Shown here: positions 8,770 through 17,425 of the stretch, one piece after another | How the letters are laid out: every line of letters begins with the position of its first letter | Position numbering within the stretch: the stretch's first letter is position 1 | Assembly (NCBI RefSeq): GCF_014203095.1 | Contig: NZ_JACHIG010000002.1 | Coordinates: forward strand, 115,695 to 179,694 | Length of the DNA: 64,000 nt | Reading direction: 5' to 3' | From: Prosthecobacter vanneervenii | GTDB taxonomy: Bacteria > Verrucomicrobiota > Verrucomicrobiia > Verrucomicrobiales > Verrucomicrobiaceae | The notes under the pieces: generated by a model | Told to the model about the DNA's origin: nothing | The model's database searches: none | What the model saw: only the letters and a program-made list of their open reading frames with translations | Made by a program: the position numbers and the translations under genes

Positions 8770-8794
8770 CCCAGGCGGCAGGACACCGCCTGGG
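8770..8794 (-). terminator. GC-rich hairpin between the two copper-operon lipoprotein genes
   Basis: Perfect arms CCCAGGCGG and CCGCCTGGG enclose a 7-base loop, just downstream of the 83-aa lipoprotein gene on the minus strand. No T-run follows. Its core CCGCCTG/CAGGCGG is the same as in the hairpin at 8379-8403, so the operon repeats this structure after two successive genes. Confidence 0.45.
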
Positions 8795-8845
8795 AAATGG
8801 GTTGCTGCCGCCGCGCGCGTGCGAAAGCGGAGAAGGCCGGGCCGC

Positions 8846-9097
8846 TTAGAGCTTCGAGAGATACTTGGCTGGATTGGCCTCGAACTTCTTGAGGCAGGGC
8901 TTGCAGCAGAACTTGATCTCCTGGCCGTTGTACACGGTGCTGACGGGCCCGCCCATGCTGTCGAGGTCATTGCCTGTGACGAGGCAGACCTTCAGCGGAT
9001 AGGGTTTGGCACCACCGAGGGTGGAGGTGCCCGCACAAGAGACCAGTCCGAGGCTAAGCAGCAGGGTGGCAAGGAGGATGAGAGTGTTTGTTTTCAT
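8846..9097 (-). CDS. Small lipoprotein with a YHS/TRASH-like metal motif, 83 aa
   Basis: The lipobox LVSC places the lipidated Cys at residue 21. The mature domain reads CLVTGNDLDSMGG (C38), then GQEIKFCCKPCLKKFEANPAKYL (C64, C65, C68). This is the pattern of YHS- or TRASH-like metal-sensing/binding modules, in which Cys residues near a Phe and a terminal helix bind a metal. It is probably an exported copper-binding protein working beside the oxidase encoded upstream. The leader is A/C-rich and ends in ACCACC before the ATG, with no Shine-Dalgarno site. Confidence 0.75.
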   Translation of the reverse strand: MKTNTLILLATLLLSLGLVSCAGTSTLGGAKPYPLKVCLVTGNDLDSMGGPVSTVYNGQEIKFCCKPCLKKFEANPAKYLSKL

Positions 9098-9152
9098 GGT
9101 GGTATGTGTGTGTGTGGTTTTTTTGGGTGCAGAGTCGATGGTTTGAGTTCCA

Positions 9153-11345
9153 TCAAAAGCGGATGATGAGGCCGACGCCGGGGCCGTAGTCGCTGTGATA
9201 GCTGGCGGAGAGGGAGACATTGCGCGCCAGCGTGTAGTCGGCGGAGGTGCTCCATTCCCAGCGGCTGCCGGTGTCATAAAAGGCGTAGCCAGACACACCG
9301 AGACGAGGCGTGAGCTGAAAGCGCTTGGAAAGCTGGAACCGCCCGTTGCCGTTGCTGTCCACGGTGAAGTCCGCCAGGAACATGAGCGGCAGCCGGTAAT
9401 TGAACCCGGCGATGATGCGGTTTCCGCCGCCATGGTTGGCAAAGCGGAAGCCTGCGTAGGCCTGGAAGTTCATGTTGAAGTAGCGCTGGTAGATCGCGTC
9501 CACTTCATGCTCGGTGTAGGGCTTGCGCCGCCAGCCCAGCTCCCAGAAGAGGAGCAGGTTGTTTTTAGGGTTCATCCAGGAGAGCAGCCCGTTGCTCATC
9601 TGTGTCTGGAGCGATGCCGCGCCCCAGACATAGCTCATGTCATGGGCGTGCTCGCCGAGTCCGGCGGCATGGTCATGACTCAGGAAGGAGCGCGGCTTGG
9701 CGGTGTGCGCTGCATGAGAGACGGCCGACATGCCGGTGAGCCCGGCGGCATTGGCGAGTGTGTCGGCTGCAGCCTCGCTCATGGCTGCACCATGGTGAGG
9801 AGTCTCAGCAGCATCGTCCGGTTCGTAGCGAAACACCCGGGCCATGCCGCTCATCATGTGGTAGAGGATATGGCAGTGAAACATCCAGTCCTTGTCCTCA
9901 TTGGCCTCAAATTCGAGCAGACGCCGGCCCATGGGGGGGACATCGACGGTGTGCTTGAGCGGAGAGCGTGAGCCGCCGCCCATGAGCAGACGGAAGAAAT
10001 GGCCGTGCAGGTGGATGGGGTGGTGCATCATGCTGTCATTCACCAGTTCCAGCTCGATGATCTCCCCCTTCCTTATTTTGATATAAGGCTCCTGGGCGAT
10101 GGTCTTGCCATCAAAGCTCCAGACATAGCGCACCATGTCTCCGGTGAGGTGCAGGGTGATCCGGCGGCGCGGGAGTTTTGACGGAAGCGTCGTGTCGTGC
10201 GTAGCTTTCAGCAGTTTGTAGGGCGAGCCTGGGCGGGGCAGCCGGAGCGGGGCGCGGGGATCTGCCTCCTGCTCTTCCAGCGAGAGGGCGAGCATCTGAT
10301 CCATCTGGTAGAGATTGGGGCGCGGAGGGCTTTGGGCCGCATGCCGTTCCCCCTCGCCAAAGGAGGCGGAGGCGTACCCGCTGCCATCCTGCGCGGTGGC
10401 GCGCAGCTCATACTCGCCACTGGCGGGGATGGTGATGATGAGGTCGTAGGTTTCTGCGATGGCCATGAGAAAGCTGCCCACCTGCACAGGCTGCACAGGC
10501 GGGCCGTCTGCAGCCACGATGGTCATGGGACCGGAGCTGGAGCTGAGATGGTAGTAGGTGGCGGCGGAGGCATTGATGACCCGCAGGCGCACGCGCTCGC
10601 CGGGGCGGCCGGTGATGCGGGTCTGCCGCTGGCCATTGATCAAAAAGGCATGGTAGCCCACATCGGAGACGTCCATGGGCACCATGCGATTCCATTCTCT
10701 GAGGAAGTAGTCCTTCAGGTTGCCACGCTGCCACGCGCCGAGGATGGTTTGCGAATTTTTCCGCATGAGGCCGAAGTAGTCGCTGCCGCGCATGAGCATG
10801 CGCATGACCTCGTGCGGGTCGGTATTGGTCCAGTCGGAGAGAATGAGCACCTGCTCGCGGTCTGCCTTCATCGGCTCGCCGCCGTGTGGCTCCACGACGA
10901 TGCCGCCGTAAACGCCGCTCTGCTCCTGCAGGTGGGTGTGGGAATGAAACCAGTAGGTGCCGCTCTGCCGCAGCTGAAACTCAAAGGTGTGGGTGGTACC
11001 GGGCTTGATGGGAGGTGTGGTGACGTACGGCACGCCATCCTCCTTGTTGGGCAGCAGCAAGCCGTGCCAGTGAGTGGAGGTCTCCTCATTCCGCAGGTCA
11101 TTGTGGACGCGGATGCGGGCAAAGTCCCCCTCACGGAAACGCAGCACCGGCCCCGGGATGCCACCATTGATGGTGAGGACACGCACCTGCCTGCCCGCCG
11201 GGGCCAGGCGCTGCTCGGAGATGTGCAGGTCGTACTCGACGACGCGCTGGCCGGAGGCTGGTTGGGTTTTCTTGCAGGTGTCGCAGGCAAGAGCTGCGCC
11301 GGGTGCCAGGAGTACGGCACTCGCCAAAAGAGAAAGTGTTTTCAC
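9153..11345 (-). CDS. Multicopper oxidase (CopA-like) fused to a CopB-like outer-membrane beta-barrel, 730 aa
   Basis: A signal peptide (1-20) and a CxxC (C21, C24) precede three cupredoxin domains. Copper ligands are present: HWH (92-94), HSH (134-136), HPIHLHGH (442-449) and HCHILYHMMSGM (H490, C491, H492, H496, M501). A His/Met-rich linker (about 515-570) leads to a C-terminal region (about 570-730) with alternating aromatic strands ending in IIRF, the CopB-type outer-membrane domain. CopA oxidises Cu(I) and CopB binds or retains copper at the outer membrane. They are normally separate proteins. The gene sits in a five-gene copper operon. The oxidase assignment is firm; the CopB assignment of the tail is good but from pattern only. 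Confidence 0.88.
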   Translation of the reverse strand: MKTLSLLASAVLLAPGAALACDTCKKTQPASGQRVVEYDLHISEQRLAPAGRQVRVLTINGGIPGPVLRFREGDFARIRVHNDLRNEETSTHWHGLLLPNKEDGVPYVTTPPIKPGTTHTFEFQLRQSGTYWFHSHTHLQEQSGVYGGIVVEPHGGEPMKADREQVLILSDWTNTDPHEVMRMLMRGSDYFGLMRKNSQTILGAWQRGNLKDYFLREWNRMVPMDVSDVGYHAFLINGQRQTRITGRPGERVRLRVINASAATYYHLSSSSGPMTIVAADGPPVQPVQVGSFLMAIAETYDLIITIPASGEYELRATAQDGSGYASASFGEGERHAAQSPPRPNLYQMDQMLALSLEEQEADPRAPLRLPRPGSPYKLLKATHDTTLPSKLPRRRITLHLTGDMVRYVWSFDGKTIAQEPYIKIRKGEIIELELVNDSMMHHPIHLHGHFFRLLMGGGSRSPLKHTVDVPPMGRRLLEFEANEDKDWMFHCHILYHMMSGMARVFRYEPDDAAETPHHGAAMSEAAADTLANAAGLTGMSAVSHAAHTAKPRSFLSHDHAAGLGEHAHDMSYVWGAASLQTQMSNGLLSWMNPKNNLLLFWELGWRRKPYTEHEVDAIYQRYFNMNFQAYAGFRFANHGGGNRIIAGFNYRLPLMFLADFTVDSNGNGRFQLSKRFQLTPRLGVSGYAFYDTGSRWEWSTSADYTLARNVSLSASYHSDYGPGVGLIIRF

Positions 11346-11451
11346 GGGAAAGCTGAATCAGGGCTTTGTGACAAGAGGCCACGCCTGCAAAGCATGAGGA
11401 GCCCGGTAAGGCCACGTGATGCAGGCACAGTGCGTCTGTGCTCGGCCGGAT

Positions 11452-11829
11452 TCAGGTCAACAGGGAGCAGAGCAGCACGCTCAGCCGCACATGGGGCCGG
11501 GTGTTGGCGTGCTCTGCATCAGCGGGCCGGATCGTGCAGCCCGTCTGTTTTACCTGGAAAGGAGAGAAACGAAAATCCTGCGAAAGCGCCGTCCACACCA
11601 CCTGGGGGATGAAGCTGCGACCTTCCGAGGCAGGTGGCAGTTGTGCAGGAAGGTTCTGATCTGGGAGAGAGGGCTCGGCGCACGAGCAGTCTGACATGCC
11701 TGCCTGCTCCAGCCATGCGCAGCATGCCATCTGGCATTTCTCCACCTGCGGAGAGGCAGAGATGATCAGCGGTGCTGTCTGCATCAGCAGCACCAGCATC
11801 ATCAGACACATCTGGAGGACACGTTTCAT
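11452..11829 (-). CDS. Small secreted Cys-rich protein at the head of the copper operon, 125 aa
   Basis: A signal-like leader (about 1-25, with many Met) is followed by a short Cys cluster, KCQMACCAW and SDCSC. The rest has no recognisable domain. Being the first gene upstream of the CopA-CopB fusion, on the same strand with a 106-bp gap, suggests a periplasmic copper-linked role, as Met/Cys-rich leaders are common in such operons. Function unknown. Confidence 0.58.
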   Translation of the reverse strand: MKRVLQMCLMMLVLLMQTAPLIISASPQVEKCQMACCAWLEQAGMSDCSCAEPSLPDQNLPAQLPPASEGRSFIPQVVWTALSQDFRFSPFQVKQTGCTIRPADAEHANTRPHVRLSVLLCSLLT

Positions 11830-12023
11830 CTCACTTCATTAGAGTCCGCCTTGGCGGTTTTATTTCAAGTTTTTTGAATCTTCCTCCATTACGCACAGGG
11901 AGATTGAAAAGGATGTGCAGTTTGAATGACAATTTTTGATGCAAAGCTGCGAGCACGAGTCGCCCACAACAACCATCGCACTCCTTGGACGATAACGTAA
12001 TCTCGAAGCCCTCCGGCGAATTA

Positions 12024-12665
12024 TCAGGACTCAGGTTTTGTTTCTCCGCTCTGGAGTTCTTTAATCACCAAATCTTTATACCGGATCTCCGTGGCGTTTT
12101 TGTGAATTTGGAGGCCGATGATTCCTTTCCTCGGAATGGCGGGATCTTCCTCCGAGTAGTCCACGGTCAGCACCTCATTAATCCACAGCCGAATGCGCGG
12201 GCCCTCGGCACGGATGTGGCAGGTGTTCCATTCACCGAGCTGCAGCCGCGCCACCGTGGCGGCATCTGGCTGCGCCAGAAAGCGGTGCCTGCGTGACTCA
12301 TCGTAGAGCGAGCCGTCGATCTTTGGCGCGCAGTCGGCCTGATAGCCCGCCACCTCCGTCTTTCCAGGCACGCGCTGGCTGCGAAACTGCACGCCGCCAT
12401 TGTTGCCACCCCGCTTGTACTTCACCTGGAGGTCAAAGTCTCCGTACTCGTCTACCGTGCACAGAAAATCATTGCGCGGCTGCCGCAGATCGGGCCTTCC
12501 GGCCACGATCTCGTTATTTTCGATTCGCCAGATGGAGCGGTCGCCCTCCCAGCCTTCAAGAATCTTCTCGTGAAACAGGCGCGAGGCATCAGGCCCGGCC
12601 TGAGACAGCCGGAGCACGGCGCACAGGCAGAGCAGCAGCATGGGCACTTGGAAATGGTATTTCAT
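12024..12665 (-). CDS. DUF1080 (3-keto-disaccharide hydrolase-like) secreted protein, 213 aa
   Basis: A signal peptide (1-23) is followed by a concanavalin-like domain: FHEKILEGWEGDRSIWRIENNEIVAG, DFDLQVKYK, NNGGVQFRS, WNTCHIRAEGPRIRLWINEV and KGIIGLQIH. This is the typical DUF1080 / 3-keto-disaccharide hydrolase pattern, abundant in Verrucomicrobiota and Planctomycetota. It would act on exported or captured carbohydrates. It is 32 bp downstream of a TIM-barrel isomerase-like gene on the same strand, so the two are probably one unit. The ATG at 12665 has a non-Shine-Dalgarno leader. Confidence 0.83.
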   Translation of the reverse strand: MKYHFQVPMLLLCLCAVLRLSQAGPDASRLFHEKILEGWEGDRSIWRIENNEIVAGRPDLRQPRNDFLCTVDEYGDFDLQVKYKRGGNNGGVQFRSQRVPGKTEVAGYQADCAPKIDGSLYDESRRHRFLAQPDAATVARLQLGEWNTCHIRAEGPRIRLWINEVLTVDYSEEDPAIPRKGIIGLQIHKNATEIRYKDLVIKELQSGETKPES

Positions 12666-12697
12666 GGTTTGATGAGTGGAAGGATGCGCTGGTAGGT

Positions 12698-13624
12698 TCA
12701 GGCTCGTGCCCAGACATCGCGTAGAAAGGCCATGGACTTGAGCACACCGTCCTGGTAGTTGGCCTTGCCGCACTCAAAGGAGCAGAAGCCGTTGTAGCCG
12801 ATCATCTTCAGCCCGCGGAATCCCTCCAGAAACTGCGCCTCATCCTCTTTTTCCTCGCCGGGCAGCGTGCGTTTGCGGGAGGAAAGATGCACCTGCTTGA
12901 TGTATTTGCCGCCGGAGAGCACCGCCCCGGTCTGGTTTGTCTCCTCCTCCATCATGATGCAAAAGTCTGCCACGAGACTCAGCCCCTCGCACTTGCTCTC
13001 GCGGATAAAGCCGGCCACCTCCACCAGCGTGTGCAGGCAGTTCACCGAGCTGCGGCGCACCGCCTCGATGCCGATGCTGGTGCCAGCCTCCGCTGCCATT
13101 CCGGCAAGCGGCGTCAGCGTTTCCATCAAGATTTTGCGTGTCGCGATGGGGTCTGGCAGCTTCACTCCCGCCGTGTGGCGCGGCGGCACGCAGACGAGCA
13201 CCTGGGCCTTGAGCTCATGCGCCGCTTCAATGGCATACTTGAGCGAGTCGATGGACTTCTGGCGCTTTGCGGCATCGTCTGAAACCATGTCTGTAAAGTG
13301 GCCCCAGTCCAAGCCGCTGACCTCAAGCGGTCTGCCGTTCAGCGCCCTCGCCCATCGAGCGCGGTTGTTGGCGACGCCCCCGCGCAGCTCCACCGCCTCA
13401 AAGCCCGCCTTTTCCACAAAGTCGAGCTGCTGATCCAGATCTCCCTGCAGGCCGATGAGCCAGCTGGAAAAGCGCAGCCGCACTTCCGGCTTTTGCGGAA
13501 CCGCCTCTGTGGCATGCAGCGGATTTTTTGAGGCCAGTGCGTCCAGCGCAGCCAGGCCGCTGCCGAGCAGCCGACGGCGGCTCATGCCAGAAAAAGCGGG
13601 GAGTGGTTTGTGTGCGTATTTCAT
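12698..13624 (-). CDS. Tat-exported TIM-barrel sugar-phosphate isomerase/epimerase-like protein, 308 aa
   Basis: The N-terminus has a twin-arginine-type signal (SRRRLLGSG). A xylose-isomerase-like AP-endonuclease-2 fold follows: LDQQLDFVEKAGFEAVELRGG, AIEAAHELKAQVLVCVPPR, AGTSIGIEAVR, GLSLVADFCIMM and NGFCSFECG. Conserved acidic residues at strand ends would bind a divalent metal. Such proteins in PVC bacteria accompany DUF1080 and Gfo/Idh/MocA enzymes of 3-keto-sugar metabolism. It diverges from the PAS-AraC regulator across about 120 bp, which suggests that regulator controls it. Substrate unknown. Confidence 0.78.
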   Translation of the reverse strand: MKYAHKPLPAFSGMSRRRLLGSGLAALDALASKNPLHATEAVPQKPEVRLRFSSWLIGLQGDLDQQLDFVEKAGFEAVELRGGVANNRARWARALNGRPLEVSGLDWGHFTDMVSDDAAKRQKSIDSLKYAIEAAHELKAQVLVCVPPRHTAGVKLPDPIATRKILMETLTPLAGMAAEAGTSIGIEAVRRSSVNCLHTLVEVAGFIRESKCEGLSLVADFCIMMEEETNQTGAVLSGGKYIKQVHLSSRKRTLPGEEKEDEAQFLEGFRGLKMIGYNGFCSFECGKANYQDGVLKSMAFLRDVWARA

Positions 13625-13744
13625 GGTGTGATTGTGTATGTGGTTCAGGTTTCGGTGAGTGCGTCTCTGCGACCGCCAGGCTAGGCGAAATTTTATTTCC
13701 GTATTGTCATCGCCAGCCAATTTTTGGTTTATTCCTGCCACCCT

Positions 13745-14482
13745 ATGCATCCCTTTCAGAAACAGTTTTACGCACGCATGGCAGAGCCCCAGTCTCTGGC
13801 CGCAGTGCTGGACCACCTGCCTGGAGTGTTCTTTCTGGTAAAGGACACCGAGGGCCGCTTTGTGACCGCAAACGCCGCCACCCGTGAACGGCTGGGAGCG
13901 CGCAGCGAAAGCACCTTTGTGGGCACCACGGATGCCGACTACGTGCCGCTGGAACTGGTGAAGGATTTTCGTGAGGACGACTTGCGTGTGATCCGCAGCG
14001 GCAAGCCCATGCTCAACAGGATGGAGGCCTGGCTGGACGAGCAGGGCCAGCTTCAGTGGTTTGTCACCACCAAGCTTCCCCTCAAAGGCAAGAACGGACG
14101 GTGCATCGGGGTCATGGCCGTGATCCGGCAGCATGATGAACGGCGCTCCCACCATTTCACGGGAGAGATCGCCGAGACAGTGGCCTGCCTGCGTGCCAAT
14201 CTCCACAAGATCAAAACCGCCGCGCAGCTGGCCAGAGCCGCAGGCACCTCAGAGCGCAGCCTCCGCCGCAGGCTGCAGCAGATGCTCGGGATCACTCCTT
14301 ATGAACTGATGCTGCGCATCCGCATTGAGGCAGCCGCCAAGGCGCTGGCTTCTTCCACCGCCTCCATCGGAGACATCGCGCTGGATCACGGTTTCTGCGA
14401 CCAGAGCTCCTTCACCCGTCACTTCCGGGAGCGGACGGGCCAGACGCCACGCCAGTTTCGACTACGGCACCGTGGCACGTAA
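13745..14482 (+). CDS. PAS domain fused to AraC-family DNA-binding domain, 245 aa
   Basis: Residues about 18-125 form a PAS domain: LDHLPGVFFLVKDTEGRFVTAN, GTTDADYVP and LPLKGKNGRCIGVMAV. Residues about 150-245 are an AraC-type double helix-turn-helix with IKTAAQLARAAGTSERSLRRR and ALDHGFCDQSSFTRHFRERTGQTPRQFR. A PAS sensor replaces the usual AraC cupin, so the signal is probably a small ligand or redox cue. The gene is divergent from the DUF1080/isomerase pair and is their likely regulator. The ATG at 13745 follows the sequence CCACCCT. Confidence 0.85.
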   Translation: MHPFQKQFYARMAEPQSLAAVLDHLPGVFFLVKDTEGRFVTANAATRERLGARSESTFVGTTDADYVPLELVKDFREDDLRVIRSGKPMLNRMEAWLDEQGQLQWFVTTKLPLKGKNGRCIGVMAVIRQHDERRSHHFTGEIAETVACLRANLHKIKTAAQLARAAGTSERSLRRRLQQMLGITPYELMLRIRIEAAAKALASSTASIGDIALDHGFCDQSSFTRHFRERTGQTPRQFRLRHRGT

Positions 14483-14527
14483 GATTCATCCGGCAACCCA
14501 AACACTCGGTCCCGCGAAAGCCCGGGC

Positions 14528-15826
14528 TCATCTGATGAAAGGACTCTCATTGATCCAGTGAAAGCCGCGCGAAATGAGCATGAAGTCCTTGTCGGGGAGA
14601 CGGTGCATCTTGATCGAGACTGGCTTGTCCAAGAGATTGCCATTGAGCGTGATCTGAGTGCTGCTGTCCTGCTTCAGAGCAAAATCGACCGCAGGCTTCT
14701 TTTTCGCCTCGCTGCCTGAAGATTTGAACGAGAGCCTGTTTGCGCCAAGATCGAGCCTGGCGGCATGCCACTCCTCCTTGCCCGTCATGAGCTGGCAAAC
14801 CGCATTCGTGTCTCCATTCGAATAATGCTGGAGAATGAGATGACTCCAGCGCCGGCCATCGGTGGCAAGAGGCGGCAGCACTTCGCCGCCGAGGCGAAAT
14901 TCATCGACCTTCCACACGCCCTCCAGGCGCTCGCTGCGGGTGCCCTTCCAGACCGCCTGCAGATGCTGCTGCATGGTCAAAATGAGCAGGCTCGGAAAAC
15001 CAACGATCACGACCCATTTCAAGGAGAACGAGAGGGCGTTCAGCCACTTGCGCGTGAAACGCGGGCGCATGGGCTCAGCCTCGGTGGCACGATTGAGGAT
15101 GAAAAAGTCATAGAGCCTGCTCGCATGGGGCGCGGCCACAAAGAGGCTCATCAAAAAGAGCCGTGAGGAGAAGAGCTTCACCGGGACGTCGTAGCAGAAG
15201 TTCAGCGCCACCACCTGGGCCATCACCCCCAGGGTGATCAGCGCACCCACAAGACTGGTGCGGCGAAAGGCCAGCAGCACGCCTGCCAGCACCTCCACCA
15301 GCCCGCTGAACATGGTGTAGGCCGGAGACGTCGCCATGAAACGCCAGAGCATTCCCATCGGAGACTGCTGGCCGACCGGCTGTAACAGATCCACGGGGCC
15401 AATGCGGCCAAACTGCAGCGGAATGGCCTTGTGAATGCCGTAAAACATCATCATCGCCGCCAGATAGAGCCGAACCATGGACCGCAACCAGTCATGAATG
15501 AGAGCATCCTGCCGCGCCCGGCGGTCGGCGATGCACCAGACTGCCGCCGAGAGGAGGGCCAGCACGGCATAGCAAAAAACCGCGACATAGTTGAACGTGG
15601 TATCGCCACTGCCGCCGGGCAGCGTTTTGATATCCAGCCCAAACAAGATCCTGCCCGCCCATTTCACCAAGGCTGGCACCCCAAGATGCTCCGTGAGCGT
15701 GAGCTGGCCGAAAATGCCAAAGGGCTCGAACATGGAGATCACAAAAAACGCGGCCACGCAGTGCCCGAAGAATCGTTTCAACTGCCCGTGGAACGGCAGC
15801 GAGGGCAGAGTCTGAGCGTCAGTCAT
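14528..15826 (-). CDS. DoxX-like integral membrane protein with a soluble C-terminal domain, 432 aa
   Basis: The first 290 residues carry about seven to eight hydrophobic helices and DoxX-like features (MMMFYGIHKAIPLQFGRIGPVDLL, MFSGLVEVLAGVLLAFRR, ALITLGVMAQVVALNFCYD). From about residue 300 a soluble domain begins (RLEGVWKVDEFRLGGEVLPPL, ending HRLPDKDFMLISRGFHWINE). This looks like a lipocalin-type or DUF module that reads as a beta-rich sheet. DoxX-like proteins are quinone- or redox-associated membrane proteins; the function of this two-part form is unknown. It is convergent with the PAS-AraC gene. Confidence 0.65.
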   Translation of the reverse strand: MTDAQTLPSLPFHGQLKRFFGHCVAAFFVISMFEPFGIFGQLTLTEHLGVPALVKWAGRILFGLDIKTLPGGSGDTTFNYVAVFCYAVLALLSAAVWCIADRRARQDALIHDWLRSMVRLYLAAMMMFYGIHKAIPLQFGRIGPVDLLQPVGQQSPMGMLWRFMATSPAYTMFSGLVEVLAGVLLAFRRTSLVGALITLGVMAQVVALNFCYDVPVKLFSSRLFLMSLFVAAPHASRLYDFFILNRATEAEPMRPRFTRKWLNALSFSLKWVVIVGFPSLLILTMQQHLQAVWKGTRSERLEGVWKVDEFRLGGEVLPPLATDGRRWSHLILQHYSNGDTNAVCQLMTGKEEWHAARLDLGANRLSFKSSGSEAKKKPAVDFALKQDSSTQITLNGNLLDKPVSIKMHRLPDKDFMLISRGFHWINESPFIR

Positions 15827-15943
15827 GGCGATGTTCGGGGTGTTGCTTCGATGCAGGCCTCAGCGTCCGAACTGAGCGGGCGATGCACTGAAACGCAAAG
15901 CCGACTTTATCCATAATTTTATTAATCCAAGGGCGGAAAAGAA

Positions 15944-17287
15944 TCAGTCCTCCGGGTCTGGCTGGATGACCTTCGTTCCGGGCGGGAGAGGGCCCGTACT
16001 GATGGAGACACCGCCGGAGGTTTTCTCCGCACCGGGATCAAGGGCCATCTCCATGGATGCCTCGTTCAAGACATCGGTGAGGAACTGGGCGAGCGCCTGG
16101 GCGTCTCGTGACAGCACGGCTCCGAGGTAGCGCTCCGCCTGGCTCTCGTTGTCCAGGAATCCATCTCCCATGTTCAGGGTGACGTTGGTGCCAGGCGATG
16201 GCTTGATGCCCTTGATCTTCATGGCCAGCTCAGTTGCCTCGCCAAACTGCCTGCCTACCTCCGGCTGGGTCATCATGTCCTGCATCAGTGCCTGCAGCTT
16301 GGGGGCAAGGGCCGGGTCTTTGGCCAGTTCGATCAAGCTTTTGCCGGGATGAGCCACACGATACTCGTCCACCAGCGAACGTGCGTTGCTCAGCCGATCG
16401 GTACCGGGTCCGAACAGCATGGCGAACATTTCTTGATCGCTGACGCCGGAGGCTTTGTTTTTGGCGACCGGAGTGCGGGCGGCGCTTTGCCTCGCGGAAG
16501 GTGGCTTGGATGAAGGAAGTGCAGCCTGCGGACGTGGCAGAACGAAGGCCAGAGAGGCGGCGGTGAGGGTGCCGGTGATGAGCAGGGCTTTGGTGGTGGT
16601 GGTCATGGCTATGAGAGAAGAGCTGACAAACGTCGCTGCAGGCACCGCTGCCGAACCGGACCCGATGCCCGCCATCGAGAGTTTTCCCAGCGAGGTCTGC
16701 AGCGCGAAGGGCATGGCCTGGGCTGGCTGAGCCGCGAAGATGGCGGCGAGGCCTGCACCGCAGGTGATGCCACGCGATTTCAAGATCTGCCGCATCGCCG
16801 TGATCCCACGCTCGATGCATCTTGAGACAGTTGCCTGATTGCGACCGAGATGACGGGCGATCTCCGCCTGGGTGCGGTCTTCTAAAAAATAGAGAACGAG
16901 CACTTCATGAAGCTCTCCGGGCAGTTCATTGAGCGCTTCATCCACATGCGGCTCCAAGTCTGCCCAGGTCGCCTCACGATGGGTATGCCACGTTTCCGCC
17001 ATCGCGTCCTCCGCCCGCCGCCGGGAGCGTTCACGACGCACTGCGTCACAGGCGCGATTCCATGCCACGCGATGCAGCCAGGCGGCGACGGACTGGGTGA
17101 TGCTGCCAGCCTTCCGCGCCAGTTCCAGAAAGACCTCCTGGGCAACGTCCTGGGTGGTGGCCTCGTTTTTTGTGACCCGCAGAGCGGTAGCATGCACCAT
17201 GCCGCCATGCGCGCGCACCAACTCACGAAAAGCATGCGCATCGCCCGTGGATGCATACCTCTGAAGGTGCTGAAGATCGGAAAGCAT
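15944..17287 (-). CDS. ECF sigma factor with C-terminal membrane helix and extracytoplasmic tail, 447 aa
   Basis: Residues 1-172 are a complete sigma-70 group 4 protein: region 2 with ATTQDVAQEVFLELARKA and AWLHRVAWNRACDAVRRE, region 4 with YFLEDRTQAEIARHLGRNQATVSRCIERG. An Ala-rich hydrophobic stretch (175-225) and a definite membrane helix (233-250, LLITGTLTAASLAFVLP) follow. A 195-residue tail predicted outside the membrane ends in GTKVIQPDPED. The protein is therefore sigma factor and membrane sensor in one chain, so no separate anti-sigma is needed. No partner gene adjoins it. The same layout occurs in other PVC bacteria. Confidence 0.82.
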   Translation of the reverse strand: MLSDLQHLQRYASTGDAHAFRELVRAHGGMVHATALRVTKNEATTQDVAQEVFLELARKAGSITQSVAAWLHRVAWNRACDAVRRERSRRRAEDAMAETWHTHREATWADLEPHVDEALNELPGELHEVLVLYFLEDRTQAEIARHLGRNQATVSRCIERGITAMRQILKSRGITCGAGLAAIFAAQPAQAMPFALQTSLGKLSMAGIGSGSAAVPAATFVSSSLIAMTTTTKALLITGTLTAASLAFVLPRPQAALPSSKPPSARQSAARTPVAKNKASGVSDQEMFAMLFGPGTDRLSNARSLVDEYRVAHPGKSLIELAKDPALAPKLQALMQDMMTQPEVGRQFGEATELAMKIKGIKPSPGTNVTLNMGDGFLDNESQAERYLGAVLSRDAQALAQFLTDVLNEASMEMALDPGAEKTSGGVSISTGPLPPGTKVIQPDPED

Positions 17288-17425
17288 GGCTTTTCATCAA
17301 AGTCGCACCAGACACAGGATTTATGCACCAGCCGTTTGAAAAGACTGCTTCAGCTCTGGCAAAATCATCCATTCATCCATAAGACTTTGATGCGCGAGAA
17401 CAACCCATGGCATCCTACGCAGCCA

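Noticed and set aside
14510-14530. Palindrome AGCCCGGGCT between the PAS-AraC and DoxX-like gene ends as a terminator
   Set aside because: Ten perfect bases with no loop and no T-run; too short to claim a terminator in such GC-rich DNA.
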